64,000 bases of DNA from positions 248,001 through 312,000 of the forward strand of contig JAXGIW010000001.1 in assembly GCA_040770625.1 (NCBI GenBank), in the 5' to 3' direction. This DNA comes from 58-81 sp012729145. GTDB lineage: Bacteria; Synergistota; Synergistia; Synergistales; Thermovirgaceae. Each line of letters opens with the position of its first letter. Position 1 is the stretch's first letter. Below, in pieces: positions 52,805 through 61,471 of this stretch. Position numbers and translations under genes: made by a program. The notes under the pieces are model-generated. The model was not told where the DNA came from. It saw only the letters and a program-made list of their open reading frames with translations, and did no database searches.

Positions 52805-53221
52805 CTATCTCTCCCAGGGGAAGATCCCTTCCGGCAGGCCTGGATATCTCTCCATCAGGCTCCTGAAATATGCATCATCAACGGGAGGGGAGCCATCCTC
52901 CAGAGGGGGGACCTCAGTGACGGCCCAGTTTTCGCCCTCCTTCTTCAAGAGGGCAAGGAAGGGCTCGTACCTGTTCAGTCCGTCCGGAGACCGTGGTTCG
53001 CTCTCCACCCACGCCCAAACATCCTCGATACCGAACCAGTTGAAGACAAATTCGGCCTCTATGCCGAAACTTTCCAGAAGTTCCCCCTGAAGGGCCTCAA
53101 TGACCCCTTCCCGTTCCAGGCCCCCCACCAGGGGGTCGTACTCACTGCAGGCAAACCCCGCTGAAACAGTCATGAAAAAAAGGCTTGCAGACAAAAAGAC
53201 AGCCAGGCATCCTTTGATCAT
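52805..53221 (-). CDS. Exported protein of unknown function
   Basis: A 138-aa protein with a signal segment (CLAVFLSASLFFMTVSAGFAC) whose last Cys could be a lipoprotein acceptor. The rest is acidic with aromatic residues (EAEFVFNWFGIEDVWAWVES) and ends PGLPEGIFPWER. I recognise no family. It is convergent with the membrane-fusion gene, 5 bp apart, and follows the COG1237 hydrolase gene in the same direction. Confidence 0.6.
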   Translation of the reverse strand: MIKGCLAVFLSASLFFMTVSAGFACSEYDPLVGGLEREGVIEALQGELLESFGIEAEFVFNWFGIEDVWAWVESEPRSPDGLNRYEPFLALLKKEGENWAVTEVPPLEDGSPPVDDAYFRSLMERYPGLPEGIFPWER

Positions 53222-53290
53222 CTCAGACTCTTCCTTTCCGGAAGAAGGGCGGTACCCCTTAAGGGCGCCGCCCTGGAAAATTTCCTGGAT

Positions 53291-54169
53291 CTACAGCTGG
53301 ATCGTGGTCCCCACGTGCAGCTGTTCGAAGCGATCCCCGAGGATCCTGGAGAATTCGCAGAGGGCCTCCAGACCTGTGCAGTGGCCCGTCACGATCCTTC
53401 CGACGTTCAGCTGCTTCAAAGCCTGCGCAGTCTCCCTGATCCTCTCCCCAGAGGCCTCGATAAGGTGGAAGCCACCTATCACCAGGTCCACTCTGGGCTC
53501 GGCGGCGATCTCCCTGCACCAGTCGATTATGTTGACTATTCCGGCGTGGCTGCAGCCGGAGACAACGGCCAACCCCTTCCCCTTGACCTTGACGGTCAGG
53601 GAGAGATCGTCTCGTATCTCGTCGGGAACGACCTTGCCCCCCTCGATGTTGTAGGTCCCTATTCCCTGCTTCTCAAAGGCCCTTCTCCGGGGGACCTCCC
53701 CTGTAACAATCACTCCCGGCATTATCTCGAAGGGTTCGTCGACGAGGACCAGAAGCCCCCCGGCCTCCTCGATGGCGACCTTACCGTTCTTTCCGGTGAC
53801 GCCAATATTCCGGATAAAGGGTTTAAAGATGTAGTTGGGGCGGAACATCGTCGGGTGAGCAATGACGGGAATGCCCTCCCGGCCTACGGCCCTCAGGACC
53901 TCAACAAGGCCCTCAGTGTGGTCGTAATGACAGTGGGAGACGACAATGGCATCGATCGAGCCGGGATCGATGTCCATTATCTCAAGGTTATGCAGTATCG
54001 GCAGCGCCGACTGTCCCGCGTCCAGAAGTACCCTTTTGCACACCCCTCCGGAAGAAGCCTCCAGGAGTATGGCTATACCGTGCTGGGCCAGAAAGGATGT
54101 CTCGTACCCGGCGTAGTCGTCAAGGACGGTCACTATCCGGGCTGAATCAAGCTCTCCCCTGAACTGCAT
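53291..54169 (-). CDS. Metallo-beta-lactamase-fold hydrolase, COG1237 type
   Basis: A 292-aa protein. DAIVVSHCHYDHTEGLVEVL is the metal motif (His-x-His-x-Asp-His), with KGLAVVSGCSHAGIVNIIDW and VTGHCTGLEALCEF, the features of COG1237, whose best-known member makes beta-ribofuranosylaminobenzene 5'-phosphate-linked pterin compounds in methanogens. The reaction here is not established. The first metal His is replaced by Cys? No: HCHYDH reads His-Cys-His-Tyr-Asp-His, so the set is complete. Start ATG 54169, with AGGAGGT upstream. Follows brnQ by 21 bp. Confidence 0.9.
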   Translation of the reverse strand: MQFRGELDSARIVTVLDDYAGYETSFLAQHGIAILLEASSGGVCKRVLLDAGQSALPILHNLEIMDIDPGSIDAIVVSHCHYDHTEGLVEVLRAVGREGIPVIAHPTMFRPNYIFKPFIRNIGVTGKNGKVAIEEAGGLLVLVDEPFEIMPGVIVTGEVPRRRAFEKQGIGTYNIEGGKVVPDEIRDDLSLTVKVKGKGLAVVSGCSHAGIVNIIDWCREIAAEPRVDLVIGGFHLIEASGERIRETAQALKQLNVGRIVTGHCTGLEALCEFSRILGDRFEQLHVGTTIQL

Positions 54170-54190
54170 ATTATCAGACCTCCTAGGGTG

Positions 54191-55489
54191 TTACTTTTTT
54201 GACCTTCCTGGCAGGAGCATTGCCAAAGCACCGACCACAAGCGCCGGCACAAGCCAACCCAACCCCTGGCCGCCAAGGGGAAGCTTCGCCGTCATGGCAC
54301 TGAAAGGATTGTCAGCCATGCCCATGCCACCGAGAAAATCACCGATGCTCAAGATGACCGCTGTAATGATGGCACCCTGGAGGGCCGGCTTGTACTTGCT
54401 GAAGTCAAAAAGGCTTCCCACCAGCAGAACAATAATAGCCGGATAGACCAGCATAAGCCAGGGTACGGTGTAACCTACGATCTTGCCGAGCCCTACCGTC
54501 CCGATGCCAAAGCCGACGAGGCTCGAGACAGCAACAATGGTCTTGTACTGCAGTTTGCCCCCGGACATCTCCTGGAAGACATCACCTGCCGTGGAAGTCA
54601 GACCGACGGAGGTGGTGAAGCAGGCGAATGCAAGAAGCAGCGCGAAAACGGCCTTTCCTACAGCCCCCAGTACTCCCTCTGCGATCATGACGGTGTAGAC
54701 CCCTATTCCCGCATCGGGGAAAATGGTGCTGGCCGTGGCGCCAAGGTAGGTGATGCCCGTGGACGTGACCAAAAGTCCCAGTGCAACTGCGGGGCCAATG
54801 TAGGAGAGATTTCGGGTCTGGGCATCTTTATCAGTGATCCCTCTCAAATGGAGCTCCTTGAGGATCCAGCCCCCGAACAGGGCCGCTCCGAGGGCATTCA
54901 TGGTGTTGTATCCGTTAAGGACACCGTCGGCAAGTGGGTTTCCGGAGCCTGTCGCCGGTACTGGGCCGATGGGAGAAACGATTCCCTTGATTATCAGTAC
55001 CGCCATGAAAATTATCAACGCCGGTGAGAGGATCTTTCCGAGCCTGTCGATGACCTGGGCCCTGTTGAAGGCCACCCAGTAGTTAAGTGCAAAGAAGACC
55101 GCCAGGGTCCCCACCAGGGGGAAGTTGGGGAAGAAAAGAGCCACGGCCATCTCGTGGGTGGCCGAGGAAACGCGCGGAAGGATAAAGACGGGACCGATGA
55201 TCAGCATGCAGATAGTTGTGAAAACAACTCCAAAAGCCCTTCCCAGGGTTCGGGAACTCATCTCGAGAAGTGTCTTTTGCTGTCGTGCTACCGCAAGGTA
55301 GGCCACAAGGACCCCCAGACTGTTGATGATCCCGTAGCCCATTGCTGCAGTGAACCAGGACGCACCGGATCCCTTGCCAAGGATCGGGGGAAAGATAACA
55401 TCACCCACACCAAAATGCCCCGAAAAGAGGGCTGCCGAAATGACCGCAAGTGCTCCGAATGACAACAGATCCTGTTTCTCCTTGGACAC
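54191..55489 (-). CDS. brnQ: Branched-chain amino-acid transport carrier
   Basis: A 432-aa membrane protein with about 12 helices. FSGHFGVGDVIFPPILGKGSGASWFTAAMGYGIINSLGVL is the BrnQ-family opening with the substrate/Na+ loop; the family imports Leu, Ile and Val with Na+ or H+. The start is GTG 55489 behind GGAGG. A hairpin with a T-run precedes its ribosome binding site. It is 21 bp upstream of the COG1237 hydrolase gene. Confidence 0.94.
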   Translation of the reverse strand: MSKEKQDLLSFGALAVISAALFSGHFGVGDVIFPPILGKGSGASWFTAAMGYGIINSLGVLVAYLAVARQQKTLLEMSSRTLGRAFGVVFTTICMLIIGPVFILPRVSSATHEMAVALFFPNFPLVGTLAVFFALNYWVAFNRAQVIDRLGKILSPALIIFMAVLIIKGIVSPIGPVPATGSGNPLADGVLNGYNTMNALGAALFGGWILKELHLRGITDKDAQTRNLSYIGPAVALGLLVTSTGITYLGATASTIFPDAGIGVYTVMIAEGVLGAVGKAVFALLLAFACFTTSVGLTSTAGDVFQEMSGGKLQYKTIVAVSSLVGFGIGTVGLGKIVGYTVPWLMLVYPAIIVLLVGSLFDFSKYKPALQGAIITAVILSIGDFLGGMGMADNPFSAMTAKLPLGGQGLGWLVPALVVGALAMLLPGRSKK

Positions 55490-55504
55490 CTCACTCTACC
55501 TCCT

Positions 55505-55552
55505 AAAAAATTTCGGCTTTTGATTTTGATTATCAATACCAGATAAAAGCCG
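55505..55552 (-). promoter_or_regulatory. Hairpin and T-run in front of brnQ
   Basis: On the minus strand CGGCTTTT (55552-55545) pairs with AAAAGCCG (55521-55514), the loop can form a smaller TGAT/ATCA stem, and the stem is followed by AAATTTTTT, then the AGGAGG ribosome binding site. It has the form of an intrinsic terminator placed in the leader. I found no leader peptide rich in branched-chain residues. Confidence 0.45.
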
Positions 55553-55631
55553 TTGAGCAATTCTAGCAAATATTAAATCTTTTGGGTAGAGTCCTGATGG
55601 AAAAGAGAAACATTGAAAGGGTTCATTTGTG

Positions 55632-55658
55632 AAAAAACCTGGCGAACAAATCCAGGTT
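55632..55658 (-). terminator. Rho-independent terminator of cobO
   Basis: AACCTGG (55636-55642) and CCAGGTT (55652-55658), 7-bp stem and 9-base loop; on the minus strand it is followed by six T. The stem overlaps the cobO stop codon. Confidence 0.85.
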
Positions 55659-56184
55659 AAAAATCGGCGCCTCGGCGAGATCTGATACCTTTTGAGTAGG
55701 GATGTCGAACCTCCCTCATCTCCGTCACAAGGTCGGCCAAATCGAGAAAGGCTTTGGGGGCAGCTCTCCCTGTGAGGACAACCTCAACGTGGCGAGGCCT
55801 TCCAATGATGGCTTGAGCCACCTCTTCAGGGTCCACCATCCCGTAGTCGACAGCCACATTTATCTCATCCAGCACTACAAGGTCATAGGAACCCGATGAC
55901 AGGCACTCCAATGCCAGAGATACCCCCTTCGCGGCCTCACTGCGGTCCACTTCGCTCTCGCTTCCCCGGTTGACATAGTCGGCAGTCCCGGTCCGTTCAT
56001 GACGGACTCCCTGAAGAAGTTTGAGACCAGCGATCTCACCGTAGAAATCCCACCCTTTCATGAACTGGATGAACGCCACCTTCCCGCCGTGGCCGCAGAC
56101 CCTGAGTGAAAGACCGAGAGCAGCAGTGGTCTTCCCCTTGCCGTTACCAGTGTAGACCTGGACAAGTCCCGGATCGAACAGCAT
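55657..56184 (-). CDS. cobO: Cob(I)alamin adenosyltransferase, CobO/BtuR type
   Basis: A 175-aa protein. VQVYTGNGKGKTTAALGLSLRVCGHGGKVAFIQFMKG has the P-loop of the family; LVVLDEINVAVDYGMVDPEEV and VVLTGRAAPKAFLDLADLVTEMREVRHPY also match. It puts the adenosyl group on cobalamin. The ATG at 56184 (GGGAGG upstream) is used; the frame is open 42 codons further back without support. No other cobalamin gene is near. Confidence 0.95.
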   Translation of the reverse strand: MLFDPGLVQVYTGNGKGKTTAALGLSLRVCGHGGKVAFIQFMKGWDFYGEIAGLKLLQGVRHERTGTADYVNRGSESEVDRSEAAKGVSLALECLSSGSYDLVVLDEINVAVDYGMVDPEEVAQAIIGRPRHVEVVLTGRAAPKAFLDLADLVTEMREVRHPYSKGIRSRRGADF

Positions 56185-56293
56185 AGGAGATCCTCCCTTC
56201 CGATGAGCACAATTATAATACCGGCAGGTGATATCGGGAGACCTTTCCATTATCCTTGTAATTGCAGAAAGATGCCCCTGCTGGAGGCCAGAA

Positions 56294-57451
56294 TTGAAGA
56301 TAAAGGTCAACCCCGAAGATTTCCAGGTGGAAGAGATACTCGCCAGGCCGCTGGTCCAGACACCTGCCGCCCATCGGGTTTACAGGCTTCGGAAGCGCAA
56401 CTGGAACACCTTGGACGCACTGGCGGAGATAGCCCGTTCCAGGGATGTGGAACTCAGGGACCTTCACTGGTGTGGAAGGAAGGACAGGTCTGCGCTGACA
56501 GAACAGTATTTTTCTACGTTATCACAGGTGGACATGACCTTTCGAAGCATGAACCTTTCGGCAGAGTTCGCGGGCTTCTCCGATTCGAGACTTGGACCAG
56601 GGTCCATTTCAGGGAACCGCTTCCGTATAGTGCTCAGGGACCTGGACGCTCAGGAGTCTGAAGGTATCGACAAACGCCTGGAGGAGACAAAACTCTTTGG
56701 TTTTGCCAACTACTTCGACGATCAACGCTTCGGGGACGTATCCGATGGAGGGGTTTTGGCGGGAGAGATGATCGTCAAGCGGCGATACGGAGAGGCTCTG
56801 AAGTGCATCTTCACAACCTTCCACCCCAAGGCTCCTGAAAGGGTAAAGGCAAGAAAGGCCGAGATCGCCTCAAAGTGGGGGAACTGGAAGGTTCTGTCCC
56901 CACTCTGCCCTGAACCTCGACTCCGCGGGATGCTTGAGGTATTGACCCGCGGTGGGAGCGAACTGCAGGCGCTCGGAAAACTTCCCCGGGAGGAGATGTC
57001 CCAGTACCTCTCCTCCTACCAGAGCTTCCTTTGGAACCTTCTTCTTGAAGGTATTCTCAAAGAGACCGTGGGGAACCTCTTCACGATCAGGTGCCGTCCT
57101 GTGGATCTGTTGCAGTACCGTGATCTTACACGGGAAGCTTTCAGGAGACTGGCAGAGCTGGTCATTCCCACACCGGCGGCAGGGATGCCAGAGATCCCCG
57201 GAGGATTCGGAAAGGTGCTCTCCAGGGTTCTCTACAGCCGTGGAGTGAGGCTCTCCAAACTTCGTCTGCCAGAGATCCACCAGGCCTTCCTCTCGTCCTT
57301 CGGACGCAGGGCAATATCAGTGCCGGAGGAGTTCAAATGGGAAGAAGCCCCCGACCGCCTCTTCCCCGGCAGACGGATCATATCCCTGGAGTTCATCTTG
57401 CCAGCAGGATCATATGCTACGATGCTCATAAAATCAGTAAATAGAGGTTAA
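56294..57451 (+). CDS. truD: tRNA pseudouridine synthase TruD
   Basis: A 385-aa protein. DLHWCGRKDRSALTEQYFS contains the catalytic Asp of TruD; ANYFDDQRFG and the GRAYGD-like later segments are also family-type. It isomerises U13 of tRNA-Glu. TTG 56294 with GGAGG at seven bases gives MKIKVNPEDFQVEEI, the usual N terminus. It is divergent from cobO. Confidence 0.93.
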   Translation: MKIKVNPEDFQVEEILARPLVQTPAAHRVYRLRKRNWNTLDALAEIARSRDVELRDLHWCGRKDRSALTEQYFSTLSQVDMTFRSMNLSAEFAGFSDSRLGPGSISGNRFRIVLRDLDAQESEGIDKRLEETKLFGFANYFDDQRFGDVSDGGVLAGEMIVKRRYGEALKCIFTTFHPKAPERVKARKAEIASKWGNWKVLSPLCPEPRLRGMLEVLTRGGSELQALGKLPREEMSQYLSSYQSFLWNLLLEGILKETVGNLFTIRCRPVDLLQYRDLTREAFRRLAELVIPTPAAGMPEIPGGFGKVLSRVLYSRGVRLSKLRLPEIHQAFLSSFGRRAISVPEEFKWEEAPDRLFPGRRIISLEFILPAGSYATMLIKSVNRG

Positions 57452-57475
57452 TTTAAGCTGGAAGGAGTGTCTCCC

Positions 57476-58411
57476 ATGCGAAAAGTCCCAGCCCTGAGAG
57501 AGGGGGATACAGTGGCTTTCATCTCCCCTTCAAGCCAGTCTTCGATGGATTCGATCGAGAAAGCCGCCAAGATCACTGAGGACATGGGGTTCAAGGTCAA
57601 GATAACCCGCAGCTGCTACGAATCCGAGGGTTATCACTCCGGACCGGACTTCGTAAGGGCCGATGACCTGAACAGGATGTTCATGGACCCCGACGTCAGC
57701 GGCATCTTCTGCGTTCGCGGAGGAGATGGCGCCATCCGGCTCCCTCAGAGGGTGGACCTCGATGCTGTCTACAGAAACCCCAAGGTCTTTCTCGGATACA
57801 GCGACATAACGATCCTTCACCTGATGCTCAACAGACCCCGGGGGTTCATTACCTTTCACGGTCCGATGCCCGCCAGCGAGTTTGTTCGCGACTCCTTCCC
57901 TGGGTATGTAAGGGACAGTCTTCTCAGGGCTGTTACCAGCACCGAACCTCTGGGAGAGATCGTACCCTACGAAAGTGCGCCCCCTATGGAGCCCCTCGTC
58001 CCGGGAACTGCCGAAGGAGAAACGATCGGGGGGAACCTTGCCCTCGTCTGCTCACTCCTTGGGACACCCTGGGAGATCGATACAAGGGGGAAGATCCTTC
58101 TGCTGGAGGACACCAACGAGCCCGTCTACCGCATCGACAGGATGCTGACCCAGTTGAGGCTGGCGGGAAAACTGGATGCGGCGGCGGGGATCGTGCTGGG
58201 CCAGTTCACCAATATCCAGCCTAGAAAGCCGAAGGACTCCTTCTCCCTGCAGGAGGTCCTGGAGGCGGTCGTTGCGCCGGTGGGGAGGCCGACCCTTATT
58301 AACGGGTGTTTCGGGCACGACGTAAAGAAGGCGACGATACCCCTGGGCGTCAGGGCTGTGCTGGACGGCTCAAGATCGACGCTTACTGTGATCGAGGCAG
58401 GGGTGGAGTAG
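57476..58411 (+). CDS. S66-family LD-carboxypeptidase/MccF-like serine peptidase
   Basis: A 311-aa protein. VAFISPSSQSSMDSIEKAAKITEDMGFKVKI opens the family; IFCVRGGDGAIRLPQRVD, VFLGYSDITILHLML (nucleophile Ser) and LLLEDTNEPVYRIDRMLTQLRLAG carry the catalytic Glu region. Members trim peptidoglycan tetrapeptides or inactivate microcin C. ATG 57476 has GGAG at eight bases. Downstream of truD by 24 bp. Confidence 0.93.
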   Translation: MRKVPALREGDTVAFISPSSQSSMDSIEKAAKITEDMGFKVKITRSCYESEGYHSGPDFVRADDLNRMFMDPDVSGIFCVRGGDGAIRLPQRVDLDAVYRNPKVFLGYSDITILHLMLNRPRGFITFHGPMPASEFVRDSFPGYVRDSLLRAVTSTEPLGEIVPYESAPPMEPLVPGTAEGETIGGNLALVCSLLGTPWEIDTRGKILLLEDTNEPVYRIDRMLTQLRLAGKLDAAAGIVLGQFTNIQPRKPKDSFSLQEVLEAVVAPVGRPTLINGCFGHDVKKATIPLGVRAVLDGSRSTLTVIEAGVE

Positions 58412-58812
58412 GTAATTCGCAAGACGTTAGAAAATGCAAAGACCAAAAGCGTCAACGGCGAACGTTTAGGACAAGTCCGGAACAAAAGATCTGTATGACT
58501 CTCCGGTTTACCGTTGACTGTTTTACCGTTTACAAGGTCCCTCATTGGACCGACGATCCCCTCTTTAAAGCACCTCCCTCGTTAAAGCACCTCGGGACCT
58601 TGTCGGGACTATGTCGGGACGAGGTGCCAAGAGCGAAGCGAAAGGGCGTGCCCCTCGTTAACACTCCTTGGGACCAGGTCCTTCAGCTTGTTTGGAGGGT
58701 AGGCTTCGCTCTGCCCCAAGCGCATAATCCCGAGTCGATTTTCGAGGGGTAGCGCCAGAGTACGCGTTTGATCTTTTGATTTAGGAATAACGACCCAAAA
58801 CCTGAGGTGTTC
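58412..58812. repeat. 401-bp gap with short direct and inverted repeats
   Basis: No gene is visible. Repeats: TTTACCGTT at 58507-58515 and 58522-58530; CCGTTGAC (58511-58518) inverted against GTCAACGG (58451-58458); TTAAAGCACCTC at 58565-58576 and 58582-58593; TCGGGAC at 58592, 58603 and 58614 (11-bp steps); and GCACCTCG (58587-58594) inverted against CGAGGTGC (58620-58627), enclosing the TCGGGAC copies. It could be a degraded mobile sequence or structured element. Confidence 0.7.
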
Positions 58813-59673
58813 ATGACCCTGTTATCCTTGTCCCTTCTCGTTATCGCGGCATTTCTGCATGCGGGATGGAACCTGGTCGCCAAGCGGGTCGCCGGCGGCG
58901 CAGCATTCACATGGCTCTTCTCGTCTTTCTCTGTTTTGCTGCTGTTCCCCTTCGCTCTCTCCGCCACATCGGGGAAGGGGTGTTTCTTGGGCACGGAACT
59001 GCTTCTTTTCGCCTCGGGGAGCGCTGTCTTCGAAACCGGCTATTTTCTCTTTCTCCAGAGAGGATACAAAGCAGGCGACATGTCTGTGATCTACCCCCTT
59101 GCAAGGGGAACCGGGCCCCTGGTAGCAACTTTTCTGGCCATCGTTGTCCTGGGCGAAAGGCCGACCCCTCTTAACCTGGCGGGAACGGGCCTTGTCGTAG
59201 CTGGCATCCTCTGGATCGCCGGATTTTCTCCCCACCTGAAGGACTTCCGTTCAAGGACTGCACCACTTCTTGGCATTGCGACGGGAGTATGCATTGCCGG
59301 GTATTCCCTAGTGGACAGGATGGCTGTCGGGGAAAGAGGCTTTCCGCCGACGCTCTTCTTCTTTGCTGTCATAGTAATTCAGGTCATGTTCCTGACGCCT
59401 CTTGCTCTTCGAGAGAGCGAAGGGATCTTGTTACAGTGGACTTATTACAGAAGACCGGCTTTTACCATAGCCTTCCTGGCCACCTCTGCCTACCTGGCCG
59501 TGCTGTATGCTCTTTCTATCACCCCCCTGAGCCTTATCGCACCAGCCAGAGAGGCAAGTATCGTGATCGGTACATTTCTTGGGGCAACAGTACTCGGGGA
59601 GGGGTACAAGAAACGCAGGATGACAGGATCTGCGATCATTCTGGCAGGGATAGCGTTACTGGCGGCAGGGTAG
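58813..59673 (+). CDS. DMT-superfamily (EamA) transporter
   Basis: A 286-aa protein with ten membrane segments and two EamA halves: first half SLLVIAAFLHAGWNLVAKRVAG, VIYPLARGTGPLVATFLAIVVLGERPT; second half IAPAREASIVIGTFLGATVLGEGY. The group exports amino acids or other metabolites. ATG 58813 (GAGGTG upstream) is the start. It follows the 401-bp repeat-rich gap; the next gene is 31 bp away. Confidence 0.9.
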   Translation: MTLLSLSLLVIAAFLHAGWNLVAKRVAGGAAFTWLFSSFSVLLLFPFALSATSGKGCFLGTELLLFASGSAVFETGYFLFLQRGYKAGDMSVIYPLARGTGPLVATFLAIVVLGERPTPLNLAGTGLVVAGILWIAGFSPHLKDFRSRTAPLLGIATGVCIAGYSLVDRMAVGERGFPPTLFFFAVIVIQVMFLTPLALRESEGILLQWTYYRRPAFTIAFLATSAYLAVLYALSITPLSLIAPAREASIVIGTFLGATVLGEGYKKRRMTGSAIILAGIALLAAG

Positions 59674-59704
59674 TACCGCGAGTAACGATTGAGGAGAACA
59701 GAGA

Positions 59705-60613
59705 ATGAAGAACGATCGAGTCAGGGGACCAGGCACGGGATCATTGGGACAGGGTACCCTCTTCGATAACGACCATACAGCGGAGGAAAGCCCTGAGAGG
59801 AGCATTTCCGGTGTGAAAGTCCGGGATGTTAACTGCAGGTCTGCGCTTAACAGGACCAAAATACCAGGCTTCGACTACTGCATGAACCCTTACGGAGGTT
59901 GTACTCACGGCTGTGTCTACTGTTATGCCTCATTCATGTGCCGGTTTTCGGGGCACGAGGAGAAGTGGGGAGAATATCTGGACGTGAAGGCTAACTTCCC
60001 GTCGATCCTGGCACGGCAGCTGGAGCGTTCAAGGACAACCCCGTCGGGGAGAGTCCTCCTGGGGACTGTTACAGACGCTTATCAGCCTGCAGAAAGCAGA
60101 TACCGGTTAACCCGCTCAAGCCTTGAGATCCTTGCGGGACATCCCCGGATGGAGGTCCACGTGCTGACCAAGTCAGCCCTGGTCCGACGGGATATTCCGG
60201 TCCTGAGAAAGTTGAAAGGCTGCGAGGTTGGCTTCACTATAACCACACTGGATGAAGGGATCGCAAGGATAATGGAGCCGGGGGCCTCTTCCCCGCTGCT
60301 TCGCATTGAAACCGCGGAAGAGCTCATGAAAGAGGGTATACCTGTCTGGGTCTTCGTTGCCCCTCTTTTGCCAGGACTTACCGACAGGAAGGACTCTGTT
60401 CTGGAACTCCTTGCAGCACTCGGAGAAAAGGGTATCAGGCATGTGGGTTTTGATCCCCTCAACCCCTACCCTGCAGTGATCGAACGTCTCAGGGGCACAT
60501 ACCGTCGCCACTTTCCAGACCAATTGGTTATACTGGAGGAGTTCATCAAGCAACCCCGAAACCTCAGGCGAGAGACGGCGAAGCATTTCCGAAGAATGAC
60601 GGCGGGCCGGTGA
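59705..60613 (+). CDS. Radical SAM protein, spore-photoproduct-lyase-like
   Basis: A 302-aa protein. NPYGGCTHGCVYCYASFMCRF has the 4Fe-4S motif CxxxCxxC and the second Cys pair; TPSGRVLLGTVTDAYQPAESRYRLTRSSLEIL and VLTKSALVRRDIPVL match the SplB-related COG1533 group found in non-spore-formers. The function in that group is unknown. Start ATG 59705, with GAGGAG upstream. Confidence 0.88.
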   Translation: MKNDRVRGPGTGSLGQGTLFDNDHTAEESPERSISGVKVRDVNCRSALNRTKIPGFDYCMNPYGGCTHGCVYCYASFMCRFSGHEEKWGEYLDVKANFPSILARQLERSRTTPSGRVLLGTVTDAYQPAESRYRLTRSSLEILAGHPRMEVHVLTKSALVRRDIPVLRKLKGCEVGFTITTLDEGIARIMEPGASSPLLRIETAEELMKEGIPVWVFVAPLLPGLTDRKDSVLELLAALGEKGIRHVGFDPLNPYPAVIERLRGTYRRHFPDQLVILEEFIKQPRNLRRETAKHFRRMTAGR

Positions 60614-60649
60614 ACGATCTGGCAGCCGGGAGAAAGGGAGGAAGTGTCC

Positions 60650-61417
60650 ATGAAATACATCAAGTACCAGAAGGATGGGCAAACAGGCTGGGGCATACTG
60701 GAGGGCAACGTGATATCCGCCCTGACAGGGGCTCCTTGGAACACAAGAGAGCTGTCGGGGGAGTACCCTCTGCTTGAAGAAGTATGCCTTCTTCCTCCGA
60801 CCGAGCCGGCAAACATTTTCTGCGTAGGCTTGAACTACGAGGACCACGCGAAGGAATCGGGGAGCGAACTGCCCGAGGAACCTCATATCTTCCTCAAGGG
60901 TACCAACTCCCTCCTGGAACACGAAGGGACGATCCTTATCCCTGGCTGGGCTGGAAGAGTGGATTACGAGGGGGAGCTTGCCGTGGTCATCGGCAAGAGG
61001 TGCAGGAACGTCTCCGAAGCAGAAGCCCCAGGCGTGATCTTCGGTTTGACCTGCCTCAACGACGTTACCGCCCGGGATCTGCAGAAGAAAGACGCTCACT
61101 TGACCCGCTCGAAGAGTTTCGACACCTTCTGCCCTATGGGGCCCTGGATCGTTACCGGCAGTGAGACGAAAGGGAGGAAGATCGAGACCAGGCTCAACGA
61201 CAAGGTGGTGCAGTCCTCGAACACTGACATGATGGGTTTTCCCGTTCCCCGGATAATCTCCTACATCACCCGCTTTTCCACCCTCATGCCGGGAGACGTA
61301 ATAGCAACTGGGACCCCGGCGGGGATAGGTCCAATGAAGGCCGGTGACGTTGTGGAAGTGGAGATCGAAGGCCTGGGGACCCTGAAGAATCACTGCGAGG
61401 CTGACCCCAGGGGTTGA
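60650..61417 (+). CDS. Fumarylacetoacetate hydrolase-family protein
   Basis: A 255-aa protein. FCVGLNYEDHAKESGSELPEEPHIFLKGTNSL, the metal-binding VDYEGELAVVIGKRC and TGTPAGIGPMKAGDVVEVEIEGLGTL are hallmarks of FAH/HpaG. The family hydrolyses or decarboxylates acylpyruvates and related oxoacids. ATG 60650 has GGAGG at eight bases. Between a radical SAM gene and an aldo/keto reductase, all plus strand. Confidence 0.94.
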   Translation: MKYIKYQKDGQTGWGILEGNVISALTGAPWNTRELSGEYPLLEEVCLLPPTEPANIFCVGLNYEDHAKESGSELPEEPHIFLKGTNSLLEHEGTILIPGWAGRVDYEGELAVVIGKRCRNVSEAEAPGVIFGLTCLNDVTARDLQKKDAHLTRSKSFDTFCPMGPWIVTGSETKGRKIETRLNDKVVQSSNTDMMGFPVPRIISYITRFSTLMPGDVIATGTPAGIGPMKAGDVVEVEIEGLGTLKNHCEADPRG

Positions 61418-61471
61418 ACGATCCCAGGACAACTTCCAGTGGGAAAGTGATGCAGGAGAGGTGATCCTTGA

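Noticed and set aside
55560..55640. Leader peptide for brnQ
   Set aside because: A short ATG frame exists on the minus strand but it lies upstream of the likely promoter and has no run of Leu, Ile or Val codons.
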